Source: Pedobacter schmidteae
GTDB taxonomy: Bacteria > Bacteroidota > Bacteroidia > Sphingobacteriales > Sphingobacteriaceae
Length of the DNA: 64,000 nucleotides
Direction of reading: 5' to 3'
NCBI RefSeq assembly: GCF_900564155.1
Contig: NZ_LS999839.1
Location: 1,919,097 to 1,983,096 of the forward strand
Both the position numbers and the translations under genes were made by a program. The notes below the pieces were generated by a model. It was not told the DNA's origin. It searched no databases and saw nothing but the letters and a program-made list of their open reading frames with translations. Shown piece after piece: positions 26,233-35,263 of the stretch (within the stretch, counting starts at the first letter, position 1; every line of letters starts with the position of its first letter).

Positions 26233-26261
26233 AAAGCCTTTCAGTGAAACTGAAAGGCTTT
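26233..26261 (-). terminator. Terminator beside the tRNA-like remnant
   Basis: A perfect 13-bp stem (26233-26245 with 26249-26261) has a GAA loop. Its sequence is close to the tRNA-Asn terminator at 20112 (AAAGCCTTTCA arm shared). It is placed just downstream of the tRNA-like fragment, as in the intact copies. Confidence 0.8.
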
Positions 26262-26266
26262 GTATT

Positions 26267-26297
26267 TGGCTCCCTGTAGCGGGGAATTCTCGAACCA
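26267..26297 (-). pseudogene. tRNA 3'-end remnant, tRNA-Asn-like
   Basis: The minus strand reads TGGTTCGAGAATTCCCCGCT then ACAGGGAGCCA: a T-loop TTCGAGA, an acceptor 3' strand ending GGGAG, and a CCA end. Discriminator G with GGGAG fits tRNA-Asn-like ends. The T-stem does not pair well and nothing like the D- or anticodon arm follows upstream, so this is a fragment. Its own terminator remains at 26233. Confidence 0.6.
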
Positions 26298-26330
26298 AGT
26301 AATAGATTTTGAAAAGAATCCCATGGTACA

Positions 26331-27029
26331 TTAGGACATGTTTAGGTTAGGGAATTTGTCTTGTAAAGTTTTTACGAATTTTTCGCCAACTACCTGATAT
26401 TTAGCTCTTGTTTCTAATTGCTTTTTTAAGTTGAGTAAATCTGCAGGGTCAACGATATAATTAAGCCTATCGTGAATTTCAAGCGATAAGGGATGTCCAT
26501 CCATATCAAAAGTGATAACATGCGTTTTTGGCAAATATTCTTCTGATGATTTGGAATAGACGCCCAATTGCGATTTTAGGATGCCTCCATAACGAAGCCT
26601 CGCTTTTTCAATTCTAAAAGTATCAAATTGGATGTGCTCGTCCAATTCACCAACGGTATTGGTGCTTAAAAAATGCAAATCGTTTCCACTTAAAACCCAG
26701 AAACAATCCGTTTCAATTCGTCTGAGTTTTACACCAACAGCGGATAATGCCACATTTTTTAACCCATCAGTTACCAATTCTTGCACCTTATTGGCTGTTG
26801 ACTGGGGAACAGATGCGGAAGTGAAGGCATCAATGGATTTACCTTTCATCCATTGTGTTAGTTTTGAAAAATCCTGGGCTAAAAGGTCTTGTTTGTACCG
26901 GTTATATTTAGTTCTTTCAACATCTAAATCAATTTCTGATTTTGCTGTTTTGTGTTTTTTATTCATGATTATCATGAAAGCTACACCTGCAATAATTACT
27001 ACGACTGGAATTAAAAATAATGGATTCAT
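26331..27029 (-). CDS. Hypothetical membrane-anchored protein
   Basis: A 232-residue protein with one N-terminal transmembrane helix (about 4-22, MNPLFLIPVVVIIAGVAF) and a soluble remainder. I recognise no family. The middle part (FWVLSGNDLHFLS, then a run of beta-strands) could be a PH-like fold, which is a guess. Its stop codon is only 34 bp from the tRNA-like remnant, so it would be the edge gene of an inserted segment. Confidence 0.6.
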   Translation of the reverse strand: MNPLFLIPVVVIIAGVAFMIIMNKKHKTAKSEIDLDVERTKYNRYKQDLLAQDFSKLTQWMKGKSIDAFTSASVPQSTANKVQELVTDGLKNVALSAVGVKLRRIETDCFWVLSGNDLHFLSTNTVGELDEHIQFDTFRIEKARLRYGGILKSQLGVYSKSSEEYLPKTHVITFDMDGHPLSLEIHDRLNYIVDPADLLNLKKQLETRAKYQVVGEKFVKTLQDKFPNLNMS

Positions 27030-27058
27030 ACTTTTTTGTGTTTAAATATTAGTTGTGT

Positions 27059-28519
27059 TTATTTTTTAGTGATTTGAATTTCGGTTTTCAGGGTGCCTCT
27101 TGTTAAGGTAACGGAATTGACCTTTCCATTACTGAAGTCGAATTTTAATAGGTTGGGATAATCCACAATCTTAAATAATCCGTTTTTCAGATAAACCAAT
27201 TCATTGTCGTTTTTTCCCTTAAAGAAATCCAGAAACGGAGATTCAACATAAAGACGATTGTTCTTTTCCACGATTTTGGGCTCCATTCCCTGTCCATACA
27301 GGAAATCGTTGTAGGTTCCAATGAGTTGTTTTTTTAAACTCAATGGTATTTCCTGAACATCTTCATTGACTGTTTTATTCCAGTCCATTAATGCGAGGAT
27401 TTTTACTCTAGTATGATTCATTACCGGAAAACGATTCGGTTTTTCGCCATTGGCAAGATATACCATCCCGTTACCGTCTGTCATGGTAGCCAAAACGTTG
27501 CCGCCAACTCCAGTGTTGGAACCACTACAGGCAAACCAATCGTAATTGTCGTAACCGAAAGACTTTTGCCATCCGTGACCCCAGCCTCCAACGGCATTTT
27601 TTAAAGCGGCTACTTCCGTCATTTTTTTTGCCACATGGCGAGAAATTACCTTATTATTCTTGTTGCGCAAGGCATTTTGAATTTCAATCGAAATCTCAGC
27701 TAACTCTGTGGGTGTTGACCAAAGTCCAGACGGGCCAACTTGGGGCGTGATTGGCAGGCCGGTTTTGATTACTTTTCCGTCTTTGTCGTGCACCAAAGCT
27801 ACATTGGTAAGAAACTCCTTTTCATTGGGCTGTATCATGGTAGTGTTTTTCAGGCCAAGTGGAGAAAACAGGTATTGTTGTGCGAGCGCTGCAATTGATT
27901 TGCTGAATGTATCTTCCAAGGCCATTTGGATGATGGTGTAACCTCCGCCACTGTATTGCCAATTGGTTCCCGGCTCAAACAGAAATTCGATTTCTTTGTC
28001 GTATCTCGGGATTTTTCCCAAAAGACTTTCTTCTAGGGTTGGGATTTTTTCGCCTTCATAATGGTCTTCAAAGCCTTCCTGAGATGTTCCGGCTGTATGG
28101 CTTAAGAATTGTTTCCAGGTTGGGCTGTTGTTTTCCGTAAACTTGCTTTTTGGCAGATGCCATCTTTTTAGGGATTTGTCAATTGGCTCATTGAGATTAA
28201 TCAAACCTTTTTCTTCCAAGATAAAACAAAGAAGTGCCGTGATTGGCTTGGCGATAGAGGCCGTAGAGAAGGCGGTGTTTTCATCTATCTTTTCTGGGGA
28301 TTCCGCTGACTTGACTCCGAATTGTTTGGAATAGACAATTTTGTAATTTTCAAAAATTACGACACTGAAGCCCGGGAGTTTGTATTTCTGTAATTGTTGT
28401 TCAATATTCAAACTGTCTGTTAAAAAGCTATAGTCTCTTTTTTTCGACAATGCTTTATTTCTTATCTGGCAACTAGAAATGGTTAGTATAAGAATGAGTA
28501 AGTAAAGGGCCCTTTTCAT
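27059..28519 (-). CDS. Serine hydrolase, beta-lactamase (class C-like) family lipoprotein
   Basis: The start at 28519 gives a lipoprotein signal (lipobox ISSC); the longer frame to 28624 has no support. The 486-residue protein has the SxxK motif in STASIAKPITALL, a Tyr motif in YSGGGYTIIQMAL and a C-terminal beta-rich extension of about 100 residues (NRLYVESPFLDFF), the layout of Pab87/EstB-type hydrolases. No clear KTG triad is visible (HGWQKSFG region), so a peptidase or esterase role is more likely than antibiotic resistance. It lies 29 bp before the unknown gene at 27029 on the same strand. Confidence 0.87.
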   Translation of the reverse strand: MKRALYLLILILTISSCQIRNKALSKKRDYSFLTDSLNIEQQLQKYKLPGFSVVIFENYKIVYSKQFGVKSAESPEKIDENTAFSTASIAKPITALLCFILEEKGLINLNEPIDKSLKRWHLPKSKFTENNSPTWKQFLSHTAGTSQEGFEDHYEGEKIPTLEESLLGKIPRYDKEIEFLFEPGTNWQYSGGGYTIIQMALEDTFSKSIAALAQQYLFSPLGLKNTTMIQPNEKEFLTNVALVHDKDGKVIKTGLPITPQVGPSGLWSTPTELAEISIEIQNALRNKNNKVISRHVAKKMTEVAALKNAVGGWGHGWQKSFGYDNYDWFACSGSNTGVGGNVLATMTDGNGMVYLANGEKPNRFPVMNHTRVKILALMDWNKTVNEDVQEIPLSLKKQLIGTYNDFLYGQGMEPKIVEKNNRLYVESPFLDFFKGKNDNELVYLKNGLFKIVDYPNLLKFDFSNGKVNSVTLTRGTLKTEIQITKK

Positions 28520-28671
28520 CGTATCGTTTTTTAGGTTAAAAATTATTTCGATACAAACATGGGGAAGAAACAAAACTTGTGCGACCGAATAAAAGTAGTC
28601 GAACGCATTTGTCGAAAAAAACAAGTACGGATAATTAAAAACACCCGTACGAGTAACTGCAAGTTGTTGTT

Positions 28672-29811
28672 TTACAAATTTTTGCGATAATCTGTTGGCG
28701 TGCTACCCGTATGCTTTTTAAAAGCAGTATTAAATGAAGATTTTGAGTTAAAGCCTACGTAGTATAGAATTTCGAGGATGGTTAGCTTACTTTTTGCCTC
28801 GTCTTTTAAAATATGCATTGCATTTTCGATCCGATAGGTATTGACGAAATCATAAAAATGCTGCCCCAATTGATGATTAATCAAAAGTGACAGGTCACGG
28901 ACAGGAACCCTAATGCCCTTAGAGACATCTTGAATGGTTAAGGATGGGTTAAGAAATGGCTTTTCGTCCGTCATATATTGCTGTAATTTCAATAAGTCTT
29001 CATGATATTCTTTTTCACTTACTGCTGGCTGCTCACCGTTTTTTTCTTCTAAAACAAGGTCGGAAACCAATTTTAATTTTGAATCAATATTTCTAAATAG
29101 ATCGGGGTTGTTTAACGCTTTGAATAGGTGCCAGCAAATCATAAAAAGCGATGAAACCAAAAGCCCAATCCTTATTCCTTCAGAGAGATGTGGATAATCA
29201 GAAAATTTTAAAATGTTTTTTAAAAGAGCAATCATATATAGCGTTGCAAGTACGCTGGTAAACTGAAACAGCCAATTGTATGAAATGATACTGCTGCCTG
29301 CATAGTTTTGCTGGTATAGCTTTTTTGCTTTTCTTAACAACATAAAAATGGCAGTAAAATAAGCGATTACCTGAAGATGGAAAAGTATATGGTTGAACTG
29401 CAATTCGAACCTGCTTTGGCGATTGATGATAAAATCAATTTTAGTCGCCATATCAACCATATAGAAACGGGGCAATAAAACGACATTCGCAATTAAAAAT
29501 GGCAACAGATGAAGGATATGTTTAGTCTTCAGCTTAAAATCGGCATAACAAACCGACAAAACGTATAGGTAAAAAACAGGGACTTGTAGGAAAGAAAATG
29601 TAATCCTGAACATGCCCAGATTTGAAGGGCCACTAACGGCTAAGTTCCACAAAGGCTGGCTAATATCTATAGCTGTTAGTAATAGAAAAATAGCAAACAG
29701 CGCATTGCTTCTCTTGTGTTTTGTTTTGACGGTAAGTAGAAAAAATGCAAGAAATAGTGAAATGAACAGGGAAATTACGGTTACAATAACTAATAAATTG
29801 ATTTTGTCCAT
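28672..29811 (-). CDS. AraC-family regulator with N-terminal membrane domain
   Basis: A 379-residue protein. About seven hydrophobic helices (residues about 5-235) precede a C-terminal AraC DNA-binding domain (about 275-379) ending in VGFNSKSSFNTAFKKHTGSTPTDYR. Membrane-bound AraC regulators of this kind are common in Bacteroidota, often sensing an extracellular signal. It is read in the same direction as the beta-lactamase-family gene, 152 bp upstream, which it may control. Confidence 0.88.
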   Translation of the reverse strand: MDKINLLVIVTVISLFISLFLAFFLLTVKTKHKRSNALFAIFLLLTAIDISQPLWNLAVSGPSNLGMFRITFSFLQVPVFYLYVLSVCYADFKLKTKHILHLLPFLIANVVLLPRFYMVDMATKIDFIINRQSRFELQFNHILFHLQVIAYFTAIFMLLRKAKKLYQQNYAGSSIISYNWLFQFTSVLATLYMIALLKNILKFSDYPHLSEGIRIGLLVSSLFMICWHLFKALNNPDLFRNIDSKLKLVSDLVLEEKNGEQPAVSEKEYHEDLLKLQQYMTDEKPFLNPSLTIQDVSKGIRVPVRDLSLLINHQLGQHFYDFVNTYRIENAMHILKDEAKSKLTILEILYYVGFNSKSSFNTAFKKHTGSTPTDYRKNL

Positions 29812-29967
29812 TCCTTGTTCTTTTTTGTTGGTGGTTTTGTTAAAGATCGCTCTTTTTAGCTCACAGATAAAGGGTGCAGCTTAATCTCTTACTATCTGTC
29901 CGTTCAGGGGCCGAATTTAGATAAAATTTATGATCATTGGTTAGGTCGGCTTTATACGATCATAAAC

Positions 29968-30000
29968 AAAAAAAGCTGCAACATATGTTGCAGCTTTTTT
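29968..30000 (-). terminator. Terminator of the second tRNA-Asn gene
   Basis: A perfect 20-bp palindrome GCTGCAACATATGTTGCAGC (29975-29994) is flanked by an A run (29968-29974) and a T run (29995-30000). It differs in sequence from the copy-1 terminator. Confidence 0.88.
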
Positions 30001-30003
30001 AAG

Positions 30004-30077
30004 CTCCCTCTGCTGGGCTCGAACCAGCGACCCTCTGATTAACAGTCAGATGCTCTAACCAGCTGAGCTAAGAAGGA
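30004..30077 (-). tRNA. tRNA-Asn (GUU), copy 2
   Basis: The 74-nt sequence is the same as tRNA-Asn at 20143-20216, on the same strand. Upstream flanks (30078 onward on the plus strand) share TGCTGGTTGCCAAAA and TTTTTGATCTGTTAA with copy 1 and then drift. The terminators differ. Duplication therefore included the promoter side. Confidence 0.96.
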
Positions 30078-30217
30078 GTGCTGGTTGCCAAAACGTTGTT
30101 TTTGATCTGTTAAAGATGTAAAACATTTGTTCGTTTTGGGAATGCAATATTAGGGGTTTTAATTTATTTATGCAATATTTGCAGTGAAAAAAGTAAAAAA
30201 AATATTAAATAATTTAT

Positions 30218-31138
30218 ATGAGCTTGATAATCATAGGTACTGTAGCTTTTGATGCTATAGAAACCCCCTTCGGAAAAACGGATAAAATTGTAGGTGGTGC
30301 GGCAACATACGCTAGTTTAGCTGCTTCTTACTTCTACGATAAGGTGAAAATTGTGGGAGTTGTAGGCGACGACTTTCATCAAAACGATATTGATACCTTT
30401 ACCAATCATGGTATTGACACCGAAGGATTACAAATCAAGGAAGGTGAGAAATCATTTTTTTGGTCGGGTAAATACCACAATGATATGAATAGCCGGGATA
30501 CATTGGTTACAGAACTGAATGTGCTGGCCGATTTTGATCCGGTTATTCCGGAGAATTACCAGGACTGCGAATTTTTGATGTTGGGTAACTTAACACCAAT
30601 TGTACAGCAAACGGTAATCAAAAGGCTTAAAAACAAGCCTAAGCTGATTGTGCTGGATACGATGAATTTCTGGATGGACATTATGATGCCTGATTTGCTG
30701 GAAACCATTAAAATGGTGGATGTATTGACCATCAATGATGCTGAGGCGCGCCAGCTATCCGGCGAATATTCGTTGGTGAAAGCTGCTGCGAAAATTCTGC
30801 AGATGGGCCCGAAATACCTGATCATTAAAAAAGGTGAGCATGGTGCATTGTTGTTTCACGAAGATAAAGTGTTCTCGGCCCCGGCACTTCCTTTGGCCGA
30901 GGTTTTTGACCCAACCGGAGCAGGTGATACTTTTGCCGGAGGTTTTATCGGTTATATGGCAAAAGTTGGAACGGTAAACTTCAACAATATGAAAAATGCC
31001 ATTATTTTCGGTTCTGCACTGGCATCGTTCTGCGTAGAGAAATTTGGTATTGAGAAAATCCTGAACCTGACTGATGCTGAAGTGGCAGGACGTGTGCAGG
31101 AGTTTGTGAACTTAAGCTCTTTTACTATCGAGGCTTAA
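30218..31138 (+). CDS. PfkB-family sugar/nucleoside kinase
   Basis: A 306-residue ribokinase-family protein. The N-terminal GGAATYASLAASYF motif and the C-terminal DPTGAGDTFAGGFIGY with the catalytic Asp and anion hole are intact. It should phosphorylate a sugar or nucleoside with ATP in the cytoplasm; the substrate is not clear. The gene stands alone with a terminator after it. Confidence 0.93.
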   Translation: MSLIIIGTVAFDAIETPFGKTDKIVGGAATYASLAASYFYDKVKIVGVVGDDFHQNDIDTFTNHGIDTEGLQIKEGEKSFFWSGKYHNDMNSRDTLVTELNVLADFDPVIPENYQDCEFLMLGNLTPIVQQTVIKRLKNKPKLIVLDTMNFWMDIMMPDLLETIKMVDVLTINDAEARQLSGEYSLVKAAAKILQMGPKYLIIKKGEHGALLFHEDKVFSAPALPLAEVFDPTGAGDTFAGGFIGYMAKVGTVNFNNMKNAIIFGSALASFCVEKFGIEKILNLTDAEVAGRVQEFVNLSSFTIEA

Positions 31139-31159
31139 GCGATAATCATATTTTTAGAG

Positions 31160-31190
31160 AGGCTATTCACGATGGTGAATGGCCTTTTTT
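31160..31190 (+). terminator. Terminator after the PfkB kinase gene
   Basis: An 11-bp stem (31160-31170 with 31175-31185, one T-G pair) with loop GATG is followed by a T run to 31190. It touches the stop codon of the convergent cytochrome b5-like gene. Confidence 0.87.
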
Positions 31191-31428
31191 ATGCTGGCAG
31201 TTTTCCTATGGCAGTAAATTTTTCAAATACGGCTTCCGTATGCGGAGCATCAGGTAGCTCTTCTGTTAAATCCTGCCCGGCCCAATGTTCATAATGTTTG
31301 CCATTGCGCCATAAGCGGCTTTCGGTTACATCGTAAATAATACCCCTATACGCTACCCATATTTGTGGCTTATCTTGCCCATTACGTAAGGCCAGCTGTT
31401 GTTTGGTGTATACCGGCAGGTTATCCAT
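31189..31428 (-). CDS. Cytochrome b5-like haem/steroid-binding protein
   Basis: The start at 31428 gives 79 residues (MDNLPVYTKQQLALRNG), the size of a single domain. Conserved pieces are IWVAYRGIIYDVT, LWRNGKHYEHWAGQDLTE and APHTEAVFEKF, with candidate haem-ligand histidines in GKHYEHWAG and APH. It has no signal peptide. Its first eight bases overlap the end of the upstream membrane-protein gene, so the two are translated together and the membrane protein may be its redox partner. Confidence 0.82.
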   Translation of the reverse strand: MDNLPVYTKQQLALRNGQDKPQIWVAYRGIIYDVTESRLWRNGKHYEHWAGQDLTEELPDAPHTEAVFEKFTAIGKLPA

Positions 31429-32032
31429 TAGCTTTAGCGCTTTTGCTTTTAAAAAGTTCAAACAGGTATACGGACATCAAAAGCATGTTCATCAAGTAGA
31501 AGTAGGCCTCAATAGGCACATCAAAAAGATTCAGCTTCAATGTTGCATTTTTGTTGAAGGTAAGGATAGGTGTCTGTTTCAGGAACATACAGGTCAGGTA
31601 AAATGGAATCAGCAGTGCCGTGTAGCTGCGGTAAAACCGATACATAAATCGCAACTTATTCCGGTATTCAACATACATCAGTAGTATGAATAGTATGAAA
31701 AAAGTGCTTAGGGTATACCATTTCAGGTAGCCAAAAAATAGCATCGCAACACAAATACCCAGTAAAAGGTTACTTAAAGAAAGACTGAACTTTTCAAGTG
31801 CGTTGTTGGGAAATCTGGAATTGAGAAAAAGATAGGTGAACAGCCCTACTGTAGGGACAGCAAAAGTAGTGGCAATGGTGTAAAGCGGGATTCCCATCAC
31901 TAAGGGATTGTCAAAATTGCTGGTGTCAAAAGAAAGGATTTGTAGGGCATTGAATAAAAATGTTAAAGCAGAGAAGAAAATTCCGGTGAGACAAACTGCC
32001 GCTAAAAATGCTTTTGGATAACTGTTGTTCAT
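31421..32032 (-). CDS. Multi-helix membrane protein with lycopene-cyclase-like C-terminus
   Basis: A 203-residue protein with about six transmembrane helices. The final part, ILTFNKNATLKLN then LFDVPIEAYFYLMNM and LLMSVYLFELFK, recalls the helix of heterodimeric lycopene cyclase domains (IPxEDFFY...LYEYLK). The usual Glu-Glu/Asp pair is Glu-Ala here. I regard this as a possible distant relative only. It overlaps the cytochrome b5-like gene by 8 bp. Confidence 0.6.
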   Translation of the reverse strand: MNNSYPKAFLAAVCLTGIFFSALTFLFNALQILSFDTSNFDNPLVMGIPLYTIATTFAVPTVGLFTYLFLNSRFPNNALEKFSLSLSNLLLGICVAMLFFGYLKWYTLSTFFILFILLMYVEYRNKLRFMYRFYRSYTALLIPFYLTCMFLKQTPILTFNKNATLKLNLFDVPIEAYFYLMNMLLMSVYLFELFKSKSAKANG

Positions 32033-32133
32033 GTATCAGGATAAGGTCAGCTCCAAAAATAAGTATTTGTGCAAATAATTTAATTCCTTTATCTTCATTC
32101 CTATTATCTAAATACATTTATAAGCTCATCCCT

Positions 32134-33033
32134 ATGAAAAAAACATTACTACTACTTACGCTTATAACGGCAGGTTTATACGGCTATAGCCAGGAAACCG
32201 CCAAAGTAGACACTACAAAACGCTGGACCATTCATGGCGAAAATACTTTTCTGATCAACCAGAGTTCTTTCTCTAACTGGTCGGCCGGAGGGGTGAATTC
32301 CATTGCCGGGAACCTGGTGTTTAACTACGATTTTAATTATAAAAAAGACAAGTGGAGTTGGGATAATAAGGTGATTGTTGGCTATGGCTTAAGCAAGCAG
32401 GAAGATTTGGGCTTACGGAAAAATGACGACAGGCTCATTCTAAACAGTTTGTTGGGGTATAAAGCTGCGCAATATTGGTTGTATACTTTTTATATGAACT
32501 TTCAAACGCAGTTTACTAAGGGATATAGTTATACCGGTACAACCCGAACCTTAATCTCTGATGCATTTGCACCTGCTTACCTCACTTTTGGGCCAGGTTT
32601 TGCTTATAAGAAATCTGACAATTTCAGGGTCAATATTTCTCCTTTCGCGTCGCGGGTTGTAATTGTACAAAATGATAGCCTGTCTAGAGAAGGTGCATTT
32701 GGTGTCGATCGTGGTAAGAAGACCAGATTTGAATTCGGCGCTTCTGTTGATGCTTACTATAAAGTTCAGTTGATGGAAAACATTGGGTTTGAAAATATTT
32801 TAAAGCTTTATTCTAATTATCTGGATAAGCCACAGAATATTTATACAGATTACACAGCCAATATTTTTATGAAAGTAAACAAGTTTGTAACTGTTAATGC
32901 TGGTGTACAAATGATTTATGATGATAAAACCAAAATAAAGGTTTTTGACGGTGCCGGAAATTTGATTGATGATGACAGAAAAGCCTTGCAGGTAAAGCAG
33001 ATATTTGGAGCCGGGTTTACGTATAAGTTTTAA
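32134..33033 (+). CDS. DUF3078 exported outer-membrane-like protein
   Basis: The start at 32134 (MKKTLLLLTLITAGLYGYSQ) gives a clear signal peptide and 299 mature-plus-signal residues; the frame opens at 32008 without support. The mature part begins WTIHGENTFLINQSSFSNW and alternates polar and aromatic residues to a C-terminal FGAGFTYKF, typical of outer-membrane beta-barrels. DUF3078 proteins are widespread in Bacteroidota with unknown role. It is divergent from the membrane-protein gene at 32032. Confidence 0.8.
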   Translation: MKKTLLLLTLITAGLYGYSQETAKVDTTKRWTIHGENTFLINQSSFSNWSAGGVNSIAGNLVFNYDFNYKKDKWSWDNKVIVGYGLSKQEDLGLRKNDDRLILNSLLGYKAAQYWLYTFYMNFQTQFTKGYSYTGTTRTLISDAFAPAYLTFGPGFAYKKSDNFRVNISPFASRVVIVQNDSLSREGAFGVDRGKKTRFEFGASVDAYYKVQLMENIGFENILKLYSNYLDKPQNIYTDYTANIFMKVNKFVTVNAGVQMIYDDKTKIKVFDGAGNLIDDDRKALQVKQIFGAGFTYKF

Positions 33034-33121
33034 GAAAAGCCTACACGCGACAGGATGGGCTTTAGGAATTGCGCTGAAAATTGCCCGATTTATGCTATAT
33101 TAGAGCTATAGATAGGATTTT

Positions 33122-34036
33122 ATGTCAAACATCAACCTGATTATTGAAGAACGCCCAGCCAGCATAGGTAGTTTTATGGTGGGTCGGTTATTGCCTTTTC
33201 GTGAAAAAAGGATGGTAGGCCCTTTTGCTTTTATTGATCATATGGGACCGGTGTGTATGAGCGATACCGAGAATATGGATGTGCCGCCGCATCCGCACAT
33301 TGGCCTGTCAACCCTTACCTACCTTTTTGAAGGAAGCATTATGCATCGCGATAGCTTGGGTACGGAGGTGGAGATAAAGCCTGGTCAGGTGAACTGGATG
33401 ACTGCCGGAAAGGGGATAGTTCACTCGGAAAGAACACCTGCCTATCTGCGCAATTCGGACAAATTGATGCATGGTTTGCAGATTTGGGTAGCTTTGCCCA
33501 AACATCTGGAAGAAATGGAACCCGAGTTTTTTCATGTGGAAGGAAAAGGATTGCCCGAATGGACGGAGCAGGGCGTGCGCTTTAAACTGATTGCCGGGGA
33601 AGTTTTTGGCAAAAAATCTGACGTACCGGTATACAGCCCGCTTTATTTTCTGGAACTGAAAACCGATAGTCCGCAAACCATCAAAATAGGTAAAGACTTG
33701 TTTGGCGAAAGCGCCTTATATATTTTGGAAGGAGGCGTTGAAAGTGAAGGCCATACCTTTGGCCCAAAACAATTGCTGGTGGCAAAGGACAGTAAACTTT
33801 GTGAGTTTAATATGCAGGAGAATACCACCATCTATATTTTTGGTGGTGAACCTTTTGATGAAGGGCGCATCATTTATTGGAATTTTGTAGCCTCAACAGC
33901 CGAAAGGATTGAAGAAGCCAAAACGATGTGGCTGGAGCAATCTTTTGCACCGGTGCCCGGCGAAACAGATTTTGTTCCCCTGCCGCCGCAAAGCAAAAAT
34001 GTAAAACCTCATGACCCGGCTGCTGATAAACATTAG
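33122..34036 (+). CDS. Pirin-family bicupin protein
   Basis: A 304-residue bicupin. The pirin N-terminal motif PPHPHIGLSTLTYLFEG with later MHRDSLG and ...IVHSERTP supplies the His/His/His/Glu iron site. Members include quercetin dioxygenases and transcription cofactors; the activity here is not known. It stands between the DUF3078 gene and a small GNAT gene. Confidence 0.92.
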   Translation: MSNINLIIEERPASIGSFMVGRLLPFREKRMVGPFAFIDHMGPVCMSDTENMDVPPHPHIGLSTLTYLFEGSIMHRDSLGTEVEIKPGQVNWMTAGKGIVHSERTPAYLRNSDKLMHGLQIWVALPKHLEEMEPEFFHVEGKGLPEWTEQGVRFKLIAGEVFGKKSDVPVYSPLYFLELKTDSPQTIKIGKDLFGESALYILEGGVESEGHTFGPKQLLVAKDSKLCEFNMQENTTIYIFGGEPFDEGRIIYWNFVASTAERIEEAKTMWLEQSFAPVPGETDFVPLPPQSKNVKPHDPAADKH

Positions 34037-34073
34037 TGTATATTGGCAGTTATAAAAACACAGATTGATACCC

Positions 34074-34355
34074 ATGAATATTGAACAACACAATACAGAT
34101 AAGAATGGTTCTTTTAAGGCAGTGGAAAATGGACAGGAAGCAGGTATAATGACTTATGTATGGGCCGGTCCGGGAAAGTTTATTATTGATCATACAGAAG
34201 TAAACGAGGCCTTCTCGGGTAAAGGTGTTGGTAAAAAGCTGGTGTTGGCTGCCGTTCAATATGCCCGTGACAATAAAACGAAAATTCTACCACTTTGCCC
34301 TTACGCAAAAAGTGTATTTGACAAAAATCCGGACCTTCAGGATGTCCTGTTTTAA
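34074..34355 (+). CDS. Small GNAT-family N-acetyltransferase (COG2388-like)
   Basis: About 93 residues from ATG 34074 (MNIEQHN); ATG 34065 is an alternative. The single compact GNAT domain has HTEVNEAFSGKGVGKKLVLAAV for acetyl-CoA binding and CPYAKSVFDKNP near the end. These short YjdJ-type proteins are found in most bacteria; the acceptor is unknown. It converges on the sterol desaturase gene with a 10-bp gap. Confidence 0.87.
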   Translation: MNIEQHNTDKNGSFKAVENGQEAGIMTYVWAGPGKFIIDHTEVNEAFSGKGVGKKLVLAAVQYARDNKTKILPLCPYAKSVFDKNPDLQDVLF

Positions 34356-34366
34356 ATGTATCAGAC

Positions 34367-35257
34367 TTAATCCTGTTTTAACAGTTGTTGCTGCATCACT
34401 TTTGCCGTTTGTGTGCTGCCGTCATGGCTCCAGCCCGGTGGATATAAGCAATATTTGATCTTGTCGCTTAGTCGGGGTGCTTTTTTAACATCAGCAATTA
34501 AAGCTCTGAACTCGTGAAATATGATGTTTACAGCGCCTGTATCTTCCGGTTGTTTGGTAAGTCCGTATGCGATTTCTTCCTCATCAATTTCCTGCTGGAA
34601 AGTACCAAAAATGCGGTCCCATAGAATGAGTACCATGCCCATGTTTTTGTCCAGGTAACGCAGGTTGCTGGCATGATGAACGCGGTGATGGGATGGTGTA
34701 ACGAAGATATATTCGAATAAGGGATGAAGTTTACCTACGGTTTGGGTATGCACCAGATTACCATAAATCTGTGTGATGAGGTAGGCAAAAAGGATATCGA
34801 AAGCATTAAAACCCATCAAGGCCAGGGGCAGATAAAAAAACACGCGGTACAGCGGCTCAAAAACCGTAGAGCGGAAGCCGGTAGTCAGGTTAAAATACTC
34901 GGAGGAGTGATGGGTTACGTGCATGGCCCAGAAAAACCGCACATAGTGTCCGGTATAGTGTAAAACCCAATACAGGAAATCCTGTGCCAGAATTAATACA
35001 ATCCAGTATACGTAGACATTGGATATCTGAAACAGTTTATGGTGCTGGTACACATACTCGAGTAGCATGAAGGTTGCCGCTTTTGTAGTCACGTTAATGA
35101 CAAAAGCGGCAACCATTAGGTATACATTAGTGAGGGTGTCACGCCCACGATAGAGTTTTCTATCATGGGCATAACTGAAATACATTTCAATTAAACTTAG
35201 TAAGGTTACAAAACCGAATAAAGCAACTACGGTTATACTTTTATCTAATTGAATCAT
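34367..35257 (-). CDS. Sterol desaturase/fatty acid hydroxylase-family protein
   Basis: A 296-residue membrane protein with about five helices and the di-iron histidine clusters of the superfamily: HYTGHY, HVTHHSSEY and HRVHH. It should hydroxylate or desaturate a lipid using oxygen. It starts 6 bp after the DUF4249 gene stop and may be the last gene of the TonB-receptor operon, though a functional link is not evident. Confidence 0.9.
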   Translation of the reverse strand: MIQLDKSITVVALFGFVTLLSLIEMYFSYAHDRKLYRGRDTLTNVYLMVAAFVINVTTKAATFMLLEYVYQHHKLFQISNVYVYWIVLILAQDFLYWVLHYTGHYVRFFWAMHVTHHSSEYFNLTTGFRSTVFEPLYRVFFYLPLALMGFNAFDILFAYLITQIYGNLVHTQTVGKLHPLFEYIFVTPSHHRVHHASNLRYLDKNMGMVLILWDRIFGTFQQEIDEEEIAYGLTKQPEDTGAVNIIFHEFRALIADVKKAPRLSDKIKYCLYPPGWSHDGSTQTAKVMQQQLLKQD

Positions 35258-35263
35258 TTTTTG

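Noticed and set aside
20217-30003. Integrase or insertion sequence in the tRNA-bounded block
   Set aside because: No protein with integrase, recombinase or transposase motifs is visible, so mobility is inferred only from the tRNA ends.
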